DNA of 64,000 nt from the NCBI GenBank assembly GCA_019638235.1, contig JAHBUE010000003.1:124001-188000 (forward strand). Direction: 5' to 3'. A model generated the notes under the pieces. The model made no database searches. It saw only the letters and a list, made by a program, of their open reading frames with translations, and was not told where the DNA came from. A program made the position numbers and the translations under genes. Of this stretch, positions 35,544-45,474 are shown piece by piece; the stretch's first letter is position 1; each line of letters begins with the position of its first letter. The DNA is from Cyclobacteriaceae bacterium (GTDB taxonomy: Bacteria > Bacteroidota > Bacteroidia > Cytophagales > Cyclobacteriaceae).

Positions 35544-36623
35544 CTACAAAAACTCCCCTCCGCCTTTCATTGCTTTTACATCGTTCACAAACTGGCGGAA
35601 CAAATCCTCGCGGTCTTTTTCGCAAACAATAACCACATCGCCAAACTCGCCCACTAAGTAGCCGTTCAACCCCTGCGCAACAAGTAAGCGGCCGGGTGTT
35701 GAAGAATGGACAATGGAATTACGGGTGTCGTACACCAATACCTGGCCGGTAGTTAAATTATTGTTCTTATCCTTAGCCGAAATATCATGGATGGAGTTCC
35801 ACGAGCCGAGGTCAGACCAACTGAAATCGGCCGGGCACACATACACATTTCTGGCTTTCTCCATCACTCCATAATCGATGGAGATGCTTTTACTTTGCGC
35901 ATAGATTTTCTCAATGGCTTGCTTCTCGGCAGGGGTTCCTAATTGGGCAAGGTTTTCTTCAAACACTTCAGTCATTTCGGGCTGGTATTCTTCCAATGCG
36001 CTGATTATGGCATTTACACCCCAAATGAAAATACCCGAGTTCCACACAAAGTCGCCACTTTCCAAAAATTTCTTTGCCAATGATATTTCTGGTTTCTCCG
36101 TAAAGGTTTTCACCTTCTTCAATATTTTTTTATCAGGAATAAATTGAATATACCCATATCCCGTTTCGGGGCGCGTGGGGGTAATCCCCAGGGTTATCAG
36201 TTTATCCTGTGCCTGCGCCTGGTCAACCGCTTTGGAAATGGTACTTACAAATTCATTTTCTTTTAATATCAAATGATCGGCCGGGCTTACCACGATTACG
36301 GCTTCTTTATCGCGCTGGCGAATTTTATAACTCGCATACGCAATGCACGCAGCCGTATTCTTGCGCATAGGTTCGGCCAATACCTGGCTTTCATCCAGGT
36401 CAGGAAGTTGCTCTTTAACGAGTGAAACGTGCTCTTCATGCGTTACCACAAAAATGTTCTCTTTGAGGCAAGTGGGCAGAAACCTGTCGTAAGTACATTG
36501 TAATAACGACTTACCGATGCCCAGCACATCCAGAAATTGCTTGGGCTTGGCGTTTCGGCTGTACGGCCAAAAGCGCACGCCCACGCCACCGGCCATTAAC
36601 ACTACATAGATATTTTTCTTCAT
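35544..36623 (-). CDS. manC: Mannose-1-phosphate guanylyltransferase
   Basis: A 359-aa nucleotidyltransferase making GDP-mannose from mannose-1-phosphate and GTP. The N-terminal VVLMAGGVGVRFWPYSRNAKPKQFL pattern (GGxGxRxWPxSR, then KPKQFL) is diagnostic, with VVSPADHLI, TFTEKPEISLAKKF and DFVWNSGIFIW further on. It lacks the phosphomannose isomerase domain found in bifunctional ManC proteins. GDP-mannose would feed glycosyltransferases such as those in this window. Confidence 0.92.
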   Translation of the reverse strand: MKKNIYVVLMAGGVGVRFWPYSRNAKPKQFLDVLGIGKSLLQCTYDRFLPTCLKENIFVVTHEEHVSLVKEQLPDLDESQVLAEPMRKNTAACIAYASYKIRQRDKEAVIVVSPADHLILKENEFVSTISKAVDQAQAQDKLITLGITPTRPETGYGYIQFIPDKKILKKVKTFTEKPEISLAKKFLESGDFVWNSGIFIWGVNAIISALEEYQPEMTEVFEENLAQLGTPAEKQAIEKIYAQSKSISIDYGVMEKARNVYVCPADFSWSDLGSWNSIHDISAKDKNNNLTTGQVLVYDTRNSIVHSSTPGRLLVAQGLNGYLVGEFGDVVIVCEKDREDLFRQFVNDVKAMKGGGEFL

Positions 36624-36664
36624 CCTTTAAAAGTCTTTTTCAATCAGGGTTTAAGTTTAGACCA

Positions 36665-36964
36665 TTACCGCACCCGTAAAGGCCGTAAAAACGGCAAATA
36701 TGCCTTTATTTCAGGGCTGTTTACCCGTTCGGGGATACCGGCCATATTATCATCAAGGCAGGTCATCCCCCGGTTGCCATACATGGCATCGTTACCGTAC
36801 ATAAAAATAACAGGCACTCCGGGCAAATTTAACAAGGTCGCAATTTTATTGGGGATTATAGCATTTTTACCAATTCTTGTTACGATAATATATCCGTTTA
36901 AAAAAGAAATTTCCACATTCTGCACTTCAAAACCGTTGTCTGGCACGTTTAGCTGGGCATTCAT
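36665..36964 (-). CDS. Possible small hypothetical protein
   Basis: A 99-aa frame (starting MNAQLNVPDNGFEVQNVEIS) in the 477-bp gap between manC and recQ. It has no recognised motif, no signal peptide and no membrane span. A shorter frame lies on the opposite strand. It is the only candidate gene in this gap, and the remaining bases show nothing clear. It may be real or chance. Confidence 0.35.
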   Translation of the reverse strand: MNAQLNVPDNGFEVQNVEISFLNGYIIVTRIGKNAIIPNKIATLLNLPGVPVIFMYGNDAMYGNRGMTCLDDNMAGIPERVNSPEIKAYLPFLRPLRVR

Positions 36965-37100
36965 TTGCCGAAGATTTATTTAATATCATTTCGCGTGCAA
37001 TGTTTTCGATATTTCTTACTATATTCAATTCTCTTTGCGGCTTAGCTTTGTTTACAAGCAAAGATATAAGAATTGATAGTAACTATTTGGAGTACATGAC

Positions 37101-39293
37101 ATGATGTTGGTTGAAGAGAAAGACGAATTAAAGTTAAAACTGAAAGAGGTTTTCGGGTACACCCAGTTCCGGGGCAACCAGGAAACCATTATCCGTAACA
37201 TTCTGGACGGAAAGAACACGTTTGTAATAATGCCCACAGGGGCAGGTAAATCACTTTGTTATCAATTACCGGCCATAATATCCGATGGCCTTGCCATTGT
37301 TATCTCCCCCCTGATAGCCCTGATGAAAAACCAGGTTGACCAGTTGAACGCCTATGGCATAAATGCGCGGTTCCTCAATTCCACGCTCTCCAAAGGAGAA
37401 ATTACCAGGCTGAAAAAAGATTGTGTGAACGGAGTGGTTAAGCTTTTGTATGTAGCCCCTGAATCGCTCACCAAAGAAGAAAACATAGAGTTTTTAAAAA
37501 AAATAACGGTTTCGTTTGTTGCTATTGATGAAGCCCATTGTATCTCGGAATGGGGACATGATTTTCGTCCGGAATACCGGAAAATAAAAACGATGATCCA
37601 GCAGTTGGGCGACCTGCCCGTAGTAGCGCTTACCGCAACAGCTACGCCCAAGGTTCAGATCGACATTCAGAAAAATCTTCAGATGGAAGACGCAGACATA
37701 TTCCTGTCGTCTTTCAATCGTAAAAATTTATACTACGAAGTACGCCCCAAGAAGGAAACCAAAAAGCAGCTCATCAAATTTATGCGCGACAACAAGGGTA
37801 AGTCGGGCATTGTGTATTGCCTTAGCCGCAAAAAAGTTGAAGAGATTGCCAAGTTGTTATCGGTAAACGGTTTCAAGGCGGCCCCATATCATGCCGGACT
37901 TGACCCGGACGTGCGTGAAAAAAATCAGGACGATTTTCTGAACGAAGAAGTTGACATTATTGTAGCCACTATTGCCTTCGGTATGGGTATTGACAAACCC
38001 GATGTGCGCTTTGTGGTGCATTACGATGTGCCGAAATCGCTGGAAGGCTATTATCAGGAAACCGGTCGCTCCGGCCGCGATGGCCTTGAAGGACACTGCC
38101 TGATGTTTTACAGCCATAACGACCTGAATAAACTTGAGAAATTCAATAAAGATAAATCCGTTCAGGAACGCGAAAACGCACGGGTGTTACTTCAGGAGAT
38201 GGAGTATTATGCCGAATCGCCTGTTTGCCGCAGACGACAGTTGCTGCATTACTTTGGTGAAGAATTTAAAGAAGATAATTGCGGCATGTGCGATAACTGC
38301 GTGCATCCGCGCGAGCGCTTCGATGGCACAGAATATGTAAAAACCGCGCTGCAAGCGGTTAAGCAAACCAACGAGCGTTTCGGGTTGAATCACCTGGTAA
38401 ATGTTATTCGCGGCATTGAAGATGAATATGTAAAAAGCTACGGCCACTTCGACCTGAAGGTTTACGGAACCGGGGGCGATGAAGATGCCGATTTCTGGAA
38501 ATCAGTTATTCGACAAACGTTAATCTATCAATATCTTGAAAAGGATATTGATAACATAGGTGTGCTGAAGATTTCACAACGTGGAGAAAAATTCTTAAAA
38601 AAACCTGTAGATGTTGAGTTAGCCCGCGACCACGATTTCACTACCGATGTTGAAGACGAAGAAGTGTCAACCGAAAAAGCCCCGGTAAACGCCAAAGCGT
38701 ACGATGCCCAACTTTTTGAAATGCTGAAAGCACTTTGTAAGAAAGTTGCCAAAGAGAAAGGCCTTCCGCCTTATGTGATCTTCCAGGAAACCTCGCTTCA
38801 GGAGATGGCTACTACCTACCCCCTAACCAAAGAAGACCTGGCCGGGGTAAACGGTGTGGGCATGGGCAAAGTGATCAAGTTCGGAAAAGATTTCTTAGAG
38901 CTGATTAAACAATACGTTGAAGAAAACGACATTGAAACAGCATCGGAAGTAGTTGTTAAATCGTCAGTGAATAAATCCAAAACCAAAATTTTTATCATTC
39001 AGCAGATTGATAAGAAAGTTGAGCTGGAAGAGATTGCCGAAATGACCAATCTTTCATTTGAGGAATTGCTAACCGAGATTGAGAACATCTGTTACTCAGG
39101 CACAAAACTCAACCTGAATTATTATTTAGAGGCAACCATCGATCCGCAACGTCAGGACGAAATCCATGACTACTTTATGGATGCCGAAACCGACAGTTTG
39201 GATGCAGCGCTTAATGACGACTCGCTGGCCGATTACACCGAAGAAGAAATCCGCCTGATGCGCATTCAATTTATGAGCGAATACGCCCATTAA
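37101..39293 (+). CDS. recQ: ATP-dependent DNA helicase RecQ
   Basis: A 730-aa superfamily 2 helicase acting in recombination and fork repair. It has the Q-like GYTQFRGNQETIIRNIL, Walker A MPTGAGKSLCYQLPA (about residues 44-58), DEAH motif IDEAHCISEWGHDFRP and motif VI QETGRSGRDG. The RQC zinc cluster follows (C-x-x-x-QLLHYFGE, then CGMCDNC, about 381-407). An HRDC domain lies at about 535-610, and a C-terminal helix-turn-helix-like region (VELEEIAEMTNLSFEELL) completes the Bacteroidota-type long RecQ. Confidence 0.97.
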   Translation: MMLVEEKDELKLKLKEVFGYTQFRGNQETIIRNILDGKNTFVIMPTGAGKSLCYQLPAIISDGLAIVISPLIALMKNQVDQLNAYGINARFLNSTLSKGEITRLKKDCVNGVVKLLYVAPESLTKEENIEFLKKITVSFVAIDEAHCISEWGHDFRPEYRKIKTMIQQLGDLPVVALTATATPKVQIDIQKNLQMEDADIFLSSFNRKNLYYEVRPKKETKKQLIKFMRDNKGKSGIVYCLSRKKVEEIAKLLSVNGFKAAPYHAGLDPDVREKNQDDFLNEEVDIIVATIAFGMGIDKPDVRFVVHYDVPKSLEGYYQETGRSGRDGLEGHCLMFYSHNDLNKLEKFNKDKSVQERENARVLLQEMEYYAESPVCRRRQLLHYFGEEFKEDNCGMCDNCVHPRERFDGTEYVKTALQAVKQTNERFGLNHLVNVIRGIEDEYVKSYGHFDLKVYGTGGDEDADFWKSVIRQTLIYQYLEKDIDNIGVLKISQRGEKFLKKPVDVELARDHDFTTDVEDEEVSTEKAPVNAKAYDAQLFEMLKALCKKVAKEKGLPPYVIFQETSLQEMATTYPLTKEDLAGVNGVGMGKVIKFGKDFLELIKQYVEENDIETASEVVVKSSVNKSKTKIFIIQQIDKKVELEEIAEMTNLSFEELLTEIENICYSGTKLNLNYYLEATIDPQRQDEIHDYFMDAETDSLDAALNDDSLADYTEEEIRLMRIQFMSEYAH

Positions 39294-39327
39294 AGGCATC
39301 TTGTTTCTAAAACTTTGAACGCTGAAC

Positions 39328-39358
39328 TTTGAACCTTGGGCATTACGCCCCATCTTTG
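39328..39358 (+). promoter_or_regulatory. Candidate promoter of purD
   Basis: TTTG (39328-39331), a 19-nt spacer and CATCTTTG (39351-39358) match the consensus except for C instead of T at the first -7 position. It lies 17 bp upstream of the purD ATG. A 10-bp direct repeat AACTTTGAAC (39311-39320 and 39325-39334) overlaps the -33 element. Confidence 0.45.
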
Positions 39359-39375
39359 AGGCTTTTTAAGCCCTT

Positions 39376-40659
39376 ATGAATATCCTGATACTTGGTAACG
39401 GAGGCCGCGAACACGCCTTCGCGTGGAAAATAAGCCAAAGCAAACAGTGCAGTAAATTGTTTGTTGCGCCCGGCAATGCCGGCACCGCCTCTGTTGCCGA
39501 AAATATTCCCATTGCTGTTGATGATTTTGAGAAGATAGGAAAATTTTGCGTGGAGCAAGCTATCAACTTAGTTGTGGTTGGGCCAGAAGCTCCATTGGTA
39601 AAAGGCATTCGCGATTATTTTGAACAAGAACTAACACTGAAAACCATTTTATTAGTTGGCCCCGGAAAAGATGGCGCACAACTGGAAGGCAGCAAGGATT
39701 TTTCCAAACAGTTTATGCTTCGTCATGATGTGCCTACGGCCAAAGCAAAAACCTTTGGCGCAACTGAAGTAAATGAAGCATTCCAATACCTTGATGCATG
39801 TACTCCGCCCATCGTTTTAAAAGCCGATGGACTTGCCTCTGGCAAAGGCGTAATCATCACACCCGATATTGCTGAAGCGAAAAACACTATCCGCGAAATG
39901 CTGATAGATAAAAAATTCGGAGAAGCAAGCTCGAAAGTGTTAATAGAAGAGTTCCTTTCGGGAATTGAACTCTCTGTCTTTGTGCTTACAGATGGCAAGA
40001 ACTACGTTATTCTTCCAGAAGCAAAAGACTACAAACGAATTGGCGAAGGCGATACCGGCCCAAACACAGGCGGCATGGGAGCCATCTCTCCTGTTCCGTT
40101 TGCCGATGACGTGTTTATGAAAAAAGTAGAAGACCGCGTAATCAAGCCCACGATTGCCGGTCTGCATAAAGAAAATATCAATTACAAAGGATTTATCTTC
40201 ATCGGGTTAATGAATTGCAACGGCAATCCGTATGTAATTGAATACAATGCCCGCATGGGCGACCCCGAAACACAAGCTGTTCTTCCACGAATCAAAAATG
40301 ATATTGTCGGGTTGCTCGTTGATGCCGCTTCTGGCAATCTTCACGGAAAAAAAATTGAACAAACAACCGACTATGCCGCAACGGTAGTAATGGTTTCGGG
40401 CGGGTATCCGGGCGATTACCCGAAAGGCAAGGTCATAAACGGGCTTGAGGCCAAAAACCCTGCCCTTGTGTTTCATGCGGGCACTAAGCAAACAGGCCAA
40501 AACACCGTAACCGATGGCGGGCGCGTATTGGCCCTTACCGGTAGCGGTGCCAATATGGGGCAGGCTCGTGAAAAAGCCTACGCTGGAGTTGCCAAACTAA
40601 GCTGGGAAGGAGTATATTTCAGAAAAGATATAGGGATGGATTTGATGGATAAAACATAA
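39376..40659 (+). CDS. purD: Phosphoribosylamine-glycine ligase
   Basis: A 427-aa ATP-grasp enzyme forming GAR in de novo purine synthesis. It shows the N-terminal MNILILGNGGREHAFAWKIS, the ATP-grasp segments VLKADGLASGKGVIITPD and LIEEFLSGIELSVFVLTDGK, GPNTGGMGAISPVPF and the metal loop EYNARMGDPETQAVLPR. Full length with all motifs. It lies 37 bp upstream of the PSP1-family gene. Confidence 0.96.
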   Translation: MNILILGNGGREHAFAWKISQSKQCSKLFVAPGNAGTASVAENIPIAVDDFEKIGKFCVEQAINLVVVGPEAPLVKGIRDYFEQELTLKTILLVGPGKDGAQLEGSKDFSKQFMLRHDVPTAKAKTFGATEVNEAFQYLDACTPPIVLKADGLASGKGVIITPDIAEAKNTIREMLIDKKFGEASSKVLIEEFLSGIELSVFVLTDGKNYVILPEAKDYKRIGEGDTGPNTGGMGAISPVPFADDVFMKKVEDRVIKPTIAGLHKENINYKGFIFIGLMNCNGNPYVIEYNARMGDPETQAVLPRIKNDIVGLLVDAASGNLHGKKIEQTTDYAATVVMVSGGYPGDYPKGKVINGLEAKNPALVFHAGTKQTGQNTVTDGGRVLALTGSGANMGQAREKAYAGVAKLSWEGVYFRKDIGMDLMDKT

Positions 40660-40696
40660 ACCGTCAAATCCTGATTAATTATAGATTGCTTTTACT

Positions 40697-41848
40697 ATGG
40701 GTTGTGCCTGCGGAACATCTAAAACTGGCGGTAAAGTAGCCGGTTGTAATAATAATGGCGCCTGCAATACAGGCGGCTGCAACAAAATGAATGTGTTTGA
40801 CTGGCTTTCTAATATGGAAATGCCGGGGCAGGATACGTTCAATATTGCTGAAGTTCGTTTTAAAAATGGAAGAAAAGATTTTTACCGGAATATTGACGGC
40901 ATTCAGCTCACCACGGGCGATGCCGTGATTGTTGAAATCCCGAATGGGCACCACCTCGGCTATGTTTCGTTGCAAGGCGAACTGGTGAGGTTGCAAATGC
41001 AAAAAAAGAAAATCGCTAACGACAACGAGATAAAAAAGATTTACCGGTTAGCGCACACAAAAGACCTCGAAAAGTTTGAAGAAGTAAAAAAGCGCGAGCT
41101 GCCCACGCTGTATCGCTCCCGCGAAATAATTCGCGAACTGAAATTGCAGATGAAACTTTCGGATGTGGAGTACCAGGCCGATAACACCAAAGCTATTTTC
41201 TACTATTCTGCCGAAGAGCGTGTTGATTTCCGCGAGCTGATAAAAATATTGGCTGGTGAGTTTAAAATCCGTGTTGAAATGCGTCAGATAAGCCTGCGCC
41301 AGGAAGCGGGGCGGTTGGGCGGCATTGGCGTTTGCGGTCGCGAACTATGTTGCTCTACCTGGTTGGGCGATTTTAAAAATGTAGCTACCAGCGCAGCACG
41401 CTATCAAAACCTTTCGCTGAATCCCAGCAAGCTGTCAGGGCAGTGTGGACGGTTGAAATGCTGCCTGAACTACGAGTTGGAAACCTATATGGAAGCGCTT
41501 CTGCACATTCCTAAAGTTGAAGCACCCTTGCTCACCGAACAGGGCGAAGCTAAACTCCAAAAGACAGACATTTTCAAACGCATCATGTGGTTTGGTTACC
41601 GGGAAGAAAACACCTGGTACCCGCTGAATGTTGAGCGGGTAAATCAAATACTGGAATTAAACCGTGCCGGAAAAAAACCAGCCACCCTTACCGATGACGT
41701 AGCCGTTGAAAAAACTCCTGTCACAACCCTGAACAGTGATCTTGAACGCTTAGACAAGAAATTTCAGCGAAGCGGTAAAAAGAAAAAGAAGAAGAAATTT
41801 AATAAGAACCGGAACACCAACCAACATCAAGCCCGGAAAAAGGAATGA
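40697..41848 (+). CDS. PSP1 domain protein (RicT/YaaT-like)
   Basis: A 383-aa protein. The N-terminal 30 residues are cysteine- and glycine-rich (CACGTSKTGG, CNNNGACNTGGCNK). The PSP1 domain follows (about 45-290) with RVEMRQISLRQEAGRLGGIG, CGRELCCSTWLGDFKNV and SGQCGRLKCCLNYELETY. The C-terminus is strongly basic (KKKKKKFNKNRN). RicT/YaaT proteins act with RicA/RicF in RNA processing in Firmicutes and carry Fe-S clusters through such cysteines; the role in Bacteroidota is inferred. It overlaps gldH by 4 nt. Confidence 0.85.
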   Translation: MGCACGTSKTGGKVAGCNNNGACNTGGCNKMNVFDWLSNMEMPGQDTFNIAEVRFKNGRKDFYRNIDGIQLTTGDAVIVEIPNGHHLGYVSLQGELVRLQMQKKKIANDNEIKKIYRLAHTKDLEKFEEVKKRELPTLYRSREIIRELKLQMKLSDVEYQADNTKAIFYYSAEERVDFRELIKILAGEFKIRVEMRQISLRQEAGRLGGIGVCGRELCCSTWLGDFKNVATSAARYQNLSLNPSKLSGQCGRLKCCLNYELETYMEALLHIPKVEAPLLTEQGEAKLQKTDIFKRIMWFGYREENTWYPLNVERVNQILELNRAGKKPATLTDDVAVEKTPVTTLNSDLERLDKKFQRSGKKKKKKKFNKNRNTNQHQARKKE

Positions 41849-42312
41849 GAACGCTGATTATGTTATCCGTCTGCCTGTTGATTTTTTCAGCGTGCGATGA
41901 AAACCGGTTGTACGAAACAAATACAGATTTTAAAAATCGTTACTGGCTTGCTGCCGAGCAGCCGGCTTTTGATTTTAACATTCCCGATGCCAACACACGT
42001 TATAACCTGTACTTCACCATTCGGAATGAATCGGATTATCCGAACTCAAATATTTATTTCACCTATTACTTAGTCGACTCGACAGGCACTACGCTGGAGA
42101 AAAAACTCACCAATCAATTTCTGTTCGATAGAAAAACAGGGCAGCCGTTTGGCAATAGCGGACTCGGCTATGTGTATGAGCATCGCTTTCCATTATTGGA
42201 GAATTACGCTTTCGGAAAACCGGGCAACTACTCTATGCGGTTTGAGCAATTTATGCGCACCGACACCCTTCGTGGTGTATTATCCGTAGGGCTGCGGATA
42301 GAGAAACAATAA
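41845..42312 (+). CDS. gldH: Gliding motility lipoprotein GldH
   Basis: A 155-aa lipoprotein with signal peptide and lipobox LLIFSAC (Cys about residue 17). The mature protein has the GldH pattern: AEQPAFDFNIPDANTRYNLY, RNESDYPNSNIYFTYYLVD and GKPGNYSMRFEQFMRTDTL. GldH is required for gliding in Flavobacterium johnsoniae and is tied to the T9SS machinery. The start overlaps the preceding stop (ATGA). Together with the T9SS sorting domain at 11222 it indicates a T9SS-positive organism. Confidence 0.9.
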   Translation: MRTLIMLSVCLLIFSACDENRLYETNTDFKNRYWLAAEQPAFDFNIPDANTRYNLYFTIRNESDYPNSNIYFTYYLVDSTGTTLEKKLTNQFLFDRKTGQPFGNSGLGYVYEHRFPLLENYAFGKPGNYSMRFEQFMRTDTLRGVLSVGLRIEKQ

Positions 42313-42331
42313 CACTAATAACAGAACAAAA

Positions 42332-42366
42332 AAATACCCCACCCGAAAAAAACGGATGGGGTATTT
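42332..42366. terminator. Bidirectional terminator between gldH and secDF
   Basis: AAATACCCCACCCG (42332-42345) and CGGATGGGGTATTT (42353-42366) pair over 14 bp with one mismatch and a 7-nt A-rich loop. A/T runs on both sides make it effective for both convergent genes. Confidence 0.85.
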
Positions 42367-42385
42367 CTATTTTTAACTTCTATAT

Positions 42386-45300
42386 CTAAGCTGTTACAGC
42401 AGCTTTCGATGTTGCCTTTTCACGGTCTAAATCCACCACCAGAGGCGCTGCAATAAATACAGATGAGTATGTACCGGAAGCAATACCTACCAGCAAGGCA
42501 AAAGCAAAGCCTGAAAGCACCTGGCCACCAAATATTAAGAGTACAATAACCACCAGCAAGGTTGAACCTGATGTAATAACAGTACGGCCTAACGTATCGT
42601 TTATGGCATCGTTCACAATTTTTCGTTTATCGTGTGATGCACCAAACCCAATATATTCGCGGATACGGTCGAAAATGATTACTGTATCGTTAACCGTATA
42701 ACCAATAACCGTAAGAATAGCGGCAACAAATATCTGGTCAATCTCAAACGACATTCCTAAAAATCCGGCTATGCCGTAGGCCGCAAACACAAACAGTGTA
42801 TCGTGTACAATAGATACAATGGCTCCGGCACTGTATTGCCATTTGCGGAAGCGAAGAAGGATGTAGAGGAATATACCAATCATAGAGAACAAACTCGCTT
42901 TCCAGGCAGAGTTTTTAATATCGTCCGCTACGGACGCCCCTACTTTCGAAGAACTTGAAATAATGAAATGATTATCATCAAGTTGTGTATCCTGTTCAGT
43001 GTATTGCTTGCCGGTTATGGTTTGAAGCGCAGCAATAAGCGTTTGTTTAACTTCTTCATTGCCTTCATCGCTGTCATCATCAATCAGGTATGACGTAGTA
43101 ACACGCACAGTGGAGTTACTTCCATAGTTCTTCACTTCCGTACTGGCGTTTTCAAAACTATCGCTCAAACTCACCTTCAGGTCGGTTGCCACTACCGGCT
43201 GGCTGAACGCCACAACATAAGAGCGCCCACCTTTAAAATCAACACCGAGGTTCATTCCTTTAACCAACAAAAGCGTTATACCTACAACTATTACTACTGC
43301 TGAAGCAATGTAGGCTGTTCTGGCATTTTTAATAAACTCAAAGTTCTTACGCTTCTTCACCATTCTGGAAATGAATGAATCAAAAGAAACATTGCTTTCA
43401 TCACCTTTTCTTGTCATCCATTCAATAATTACCCGCGATACATACACGGCTGTAAAGAAGGATGTAAGGATACCGATAGTAAGCGTAACAGCAAACCCTT
43501 TGATAGGGCCCTGGCCGAATATAATCAGGAGGATTGATGTTAACAGCGTAGTGAGGTTTGAATCGAAAATACTCCAGAACGCACGCTGATAACCAACCTT
43601 AATAGCATCTTTAAGTTTACGCCCATGTGAAATCTCTTCCTTTATCCGCTCGAAAATCAGCACGTTGGCATCAATCGCCATAGCGATAGTGAGCACAATA
43701 CCGGCAATACCGGGCAAGGTGAGTGAAGCATTAAACTGCGCCAATATTCCCAACACAAAAAACACGTTGAACAACAAGGCAACGTTGGCCACCAAACCAC
43801 CTTTTGAATAATAGATGAATATAAAAATTACCACCAACACAAATCCGGTAATGGATGAAATCAAGCCCTGGTTCTGGGCAATTTTACCAAGTGTAGGCCC
43901 GATGATCGCTTCTTCGACAATTCGTGTAGGAGCTGGAAGCGAACCGGCTTTCAGGATGTTGGCTAAGTCTTTCGCTTCATCAACAGTAAAGTTTCCTGAA
44001 ATTTGTGAGTTCCCGTTCGGGATTTCTCCATTAACAGAAGGTGCAGAATAAACCGTGTTATCTAAAACAATAGCAATACGGCCACGCGGTGTTTTGCTGG
44101 AGGCTTCGGCTGTCATTTTTGCCCAAGCACGGGTTCCGGTCGGGTTCATAGTCATACTTACCGATGGACGCGCATACTCATCCAAATCATTGCGGGCATC
44201 AGTAATCACCTCGCCTGTAAGTTTAGGCTGGCCTGATCTTCCCAAATCCAAAAAGTACAGTTGCAAGGCTTCCGTTGTGCCATAATCCTTGTCGGGTTTG
44301 TTTCCCCAGTACACGCCAACGTTTCTCGGTAACAAGTTGCGGATTTCCGGCTTCCTGAAAATACGGTTAATCTCGGCTGTATCGGTTAAGGCATAACGGA
44401 AAACTCCAATGGGTGTACTCTTTGAAAACAGGGGCGACACATTTAGGTTTTGCAATGAATCCAGACTTGTTAACGTGGTATCGCCTACTGCGGCAGACTG
44501 TAATTGTTTTTCCAGGTCGGTAATGCCTGATGTTGTATCGGCTTCCGCCTGAACAGGTTGCTGTACGTTTGATGATGACGCAGTTATTGAAGCATTAAGT
44601 TGGCGCTCGCGCACAAGCGCTGCATTAATGGCCATTAACGAACTGTTGATGTCGTTGGGATCGATAACGTCCCAGAACTCAAGACGTGCAACACCTTGCA
44701 ACAGTTTACGCACACGGGCCGGGTTATCCGCTCCCGGAATTTCAATCTGGATGCGACCCGTACCGGGCAAACGCTGAATATTAGGCTGCGAAGTTCCGAA
44801 CTGATCCAAACGATTTTTCAGAATCGTGTAAGAGCGATCAATAGCACGTTCAATCTCTTCATTAACAAGGGAGATAACCTGGTCGTCCGAATCATTCAGG
44901 CTGATGCGTCCGCGTGTTGTTGTTGATGCAAATACCGGAGCCAATCTTGCACCGGGATTACTTTCGCGATAAGCCGAAAAGAAAAGCGTTGAAAAACGTT
45001 CCTGGCTGCTCTTGGAACGAACCAGTGCTTTGTCCAACGCATTTACAAACGCTGAGTCTTTACTGTTTCCGGCCAATCCTTTGATAATGTCGATGGGCGA
45101 AACCTCAAGCGTTACGTGCATACCGCCCTGCAAGTCAAGACCACGTGTAAGTTCGTTGTCTTTTACTTCTTTGTAGGTAAATTCCTTACCAAACAGGTTA
45201 TACACCGGCTGGCTCCAAATAGAATCCAAGTATGCCTGCTTTTTACTCAAATCGAGTAAACCATTGGCATCGGTGGCATAGTCAATAGCATTTTGCTGTA

Positions 45301-45391
45301 CTTTACTTGAAACAAGTGTAAACGAAAGATAGAACAGGCAAAGTGCCGTAACGATAATAGTGAGTACAATTACAAATCCTTTGTTTTGCAT
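42386..45391 (-). CDS. secDF: Fused protein translocase subunit SecDF
   Basis: A 1001-aa fusion of SecD (about residues 1-620) and SecF (about 690-1001), as is normal in Bacteroidota. SecD shows ELTRGLDLQGGMHVTLEV, IQIEIPGADNPARVRKLL, the P1 periplasmic region and LTLPGIAGIVLTIAMAIDAN. SecF begins GMNLGVDFKGGRSYVVAF and ends with QIFVAAILTVIGYTVNDTVI. It uses the proton gradient to pull secreted proteins through SecYEG. It converges on gldH with a shared terminator. Confidence 0.97.
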   Translation of the reverse strand: MQNKGFVIVLTIIVTALCLFYLSFTLVSSKVQQNAIDYATDANGLLDLSKKQAYLDSIWSQPVYNLFGKEFTYKEVKDNELTRGLDLQGGMHVTLEVSPIDIIKGLAGNSKDSAFVNALDKALVRSKSSQERFSTLFFSAYRESNPGARLAPVFASTTTRGRISLNDSDDQVISLVNEEIERAIDRSYTILKNRLDQFGTSQPNIQRLPGTGRIQIEIPGADNPARVRKLLQGVARLEFWDVIDPNDINSSLMAINAALVRERQLNASITASSSNVQQPVQAEADTTSGITDLEKQLQSAAVGDTTLTSLDSLQNLNVSPLFSKSTPIGVFRYALTDTAEINRIFRKPEIRNLLPRNVGVYWGNKPDKDYGTTEALQLYFLDLGRSGQPKLTGEVITDARNDLDEYARPSVSMTMNPTGTRAWAKMTAEASSKTPRGRIAIVLDNTVYSAPSVNGEIPNGNSQISGNFTVDEAKDLANILKAGSLPAPTRIVEEAIIGPTLGKIAQNQGLISSITGFVLVVIFIFIYYSKGGLVANVALLFNVFFVLGILAQFNASLTLPGIAGIVLTIAMAIDANVLIFERIKEEISHGRKLKDAIKVGYQRAFWSIFDSNLTTLLTSILLIIFGQGPIKGFAVTLTIGILTSFFTAVYVSRVIIEWMTRKGDESNVSFDSFISRMVKKRKNFEFIKNARTAYIASAVVIVVGITLLLVKGMNLGVDFKGGRSYVVAFSQPVVATDLKVSLSDSFENASTEVKNYGSNSTVRVTTSYLIDDDSDEGNEEVKQTLIAALQTITGKQYTEQDTQLDDNHFIISSSSKVGASVADDIKNSAWKASLFSMIGIFLYILLRFRKWQYSAGAIVSIVHDTLFVFAAYGIAGFLGMSFEIDQIFVAAILTVIGYTVNDTVIIFDRIREYIGFGASHDKRKIVNDAINDTLGRTVITSGSTLLVVIVLLIFGGQVLSGFAFALLVGIASGTYSSVFIAAPLVVDLDREKATSKAAVTA

Positions 45392-45474
45392 AAAACATTA
45401 TATAGTTAAAATTCAGAATAAGATAAAAAGTGAAACCAGAACCGGGCTTTGCCGGAACCGGAAGATGCAACCCC

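Noticed and set aside
42386..45391. SecD-SecF fusion as a novelty
   Set aside because: Fused SecDF is the normal state in Bacteroidota.
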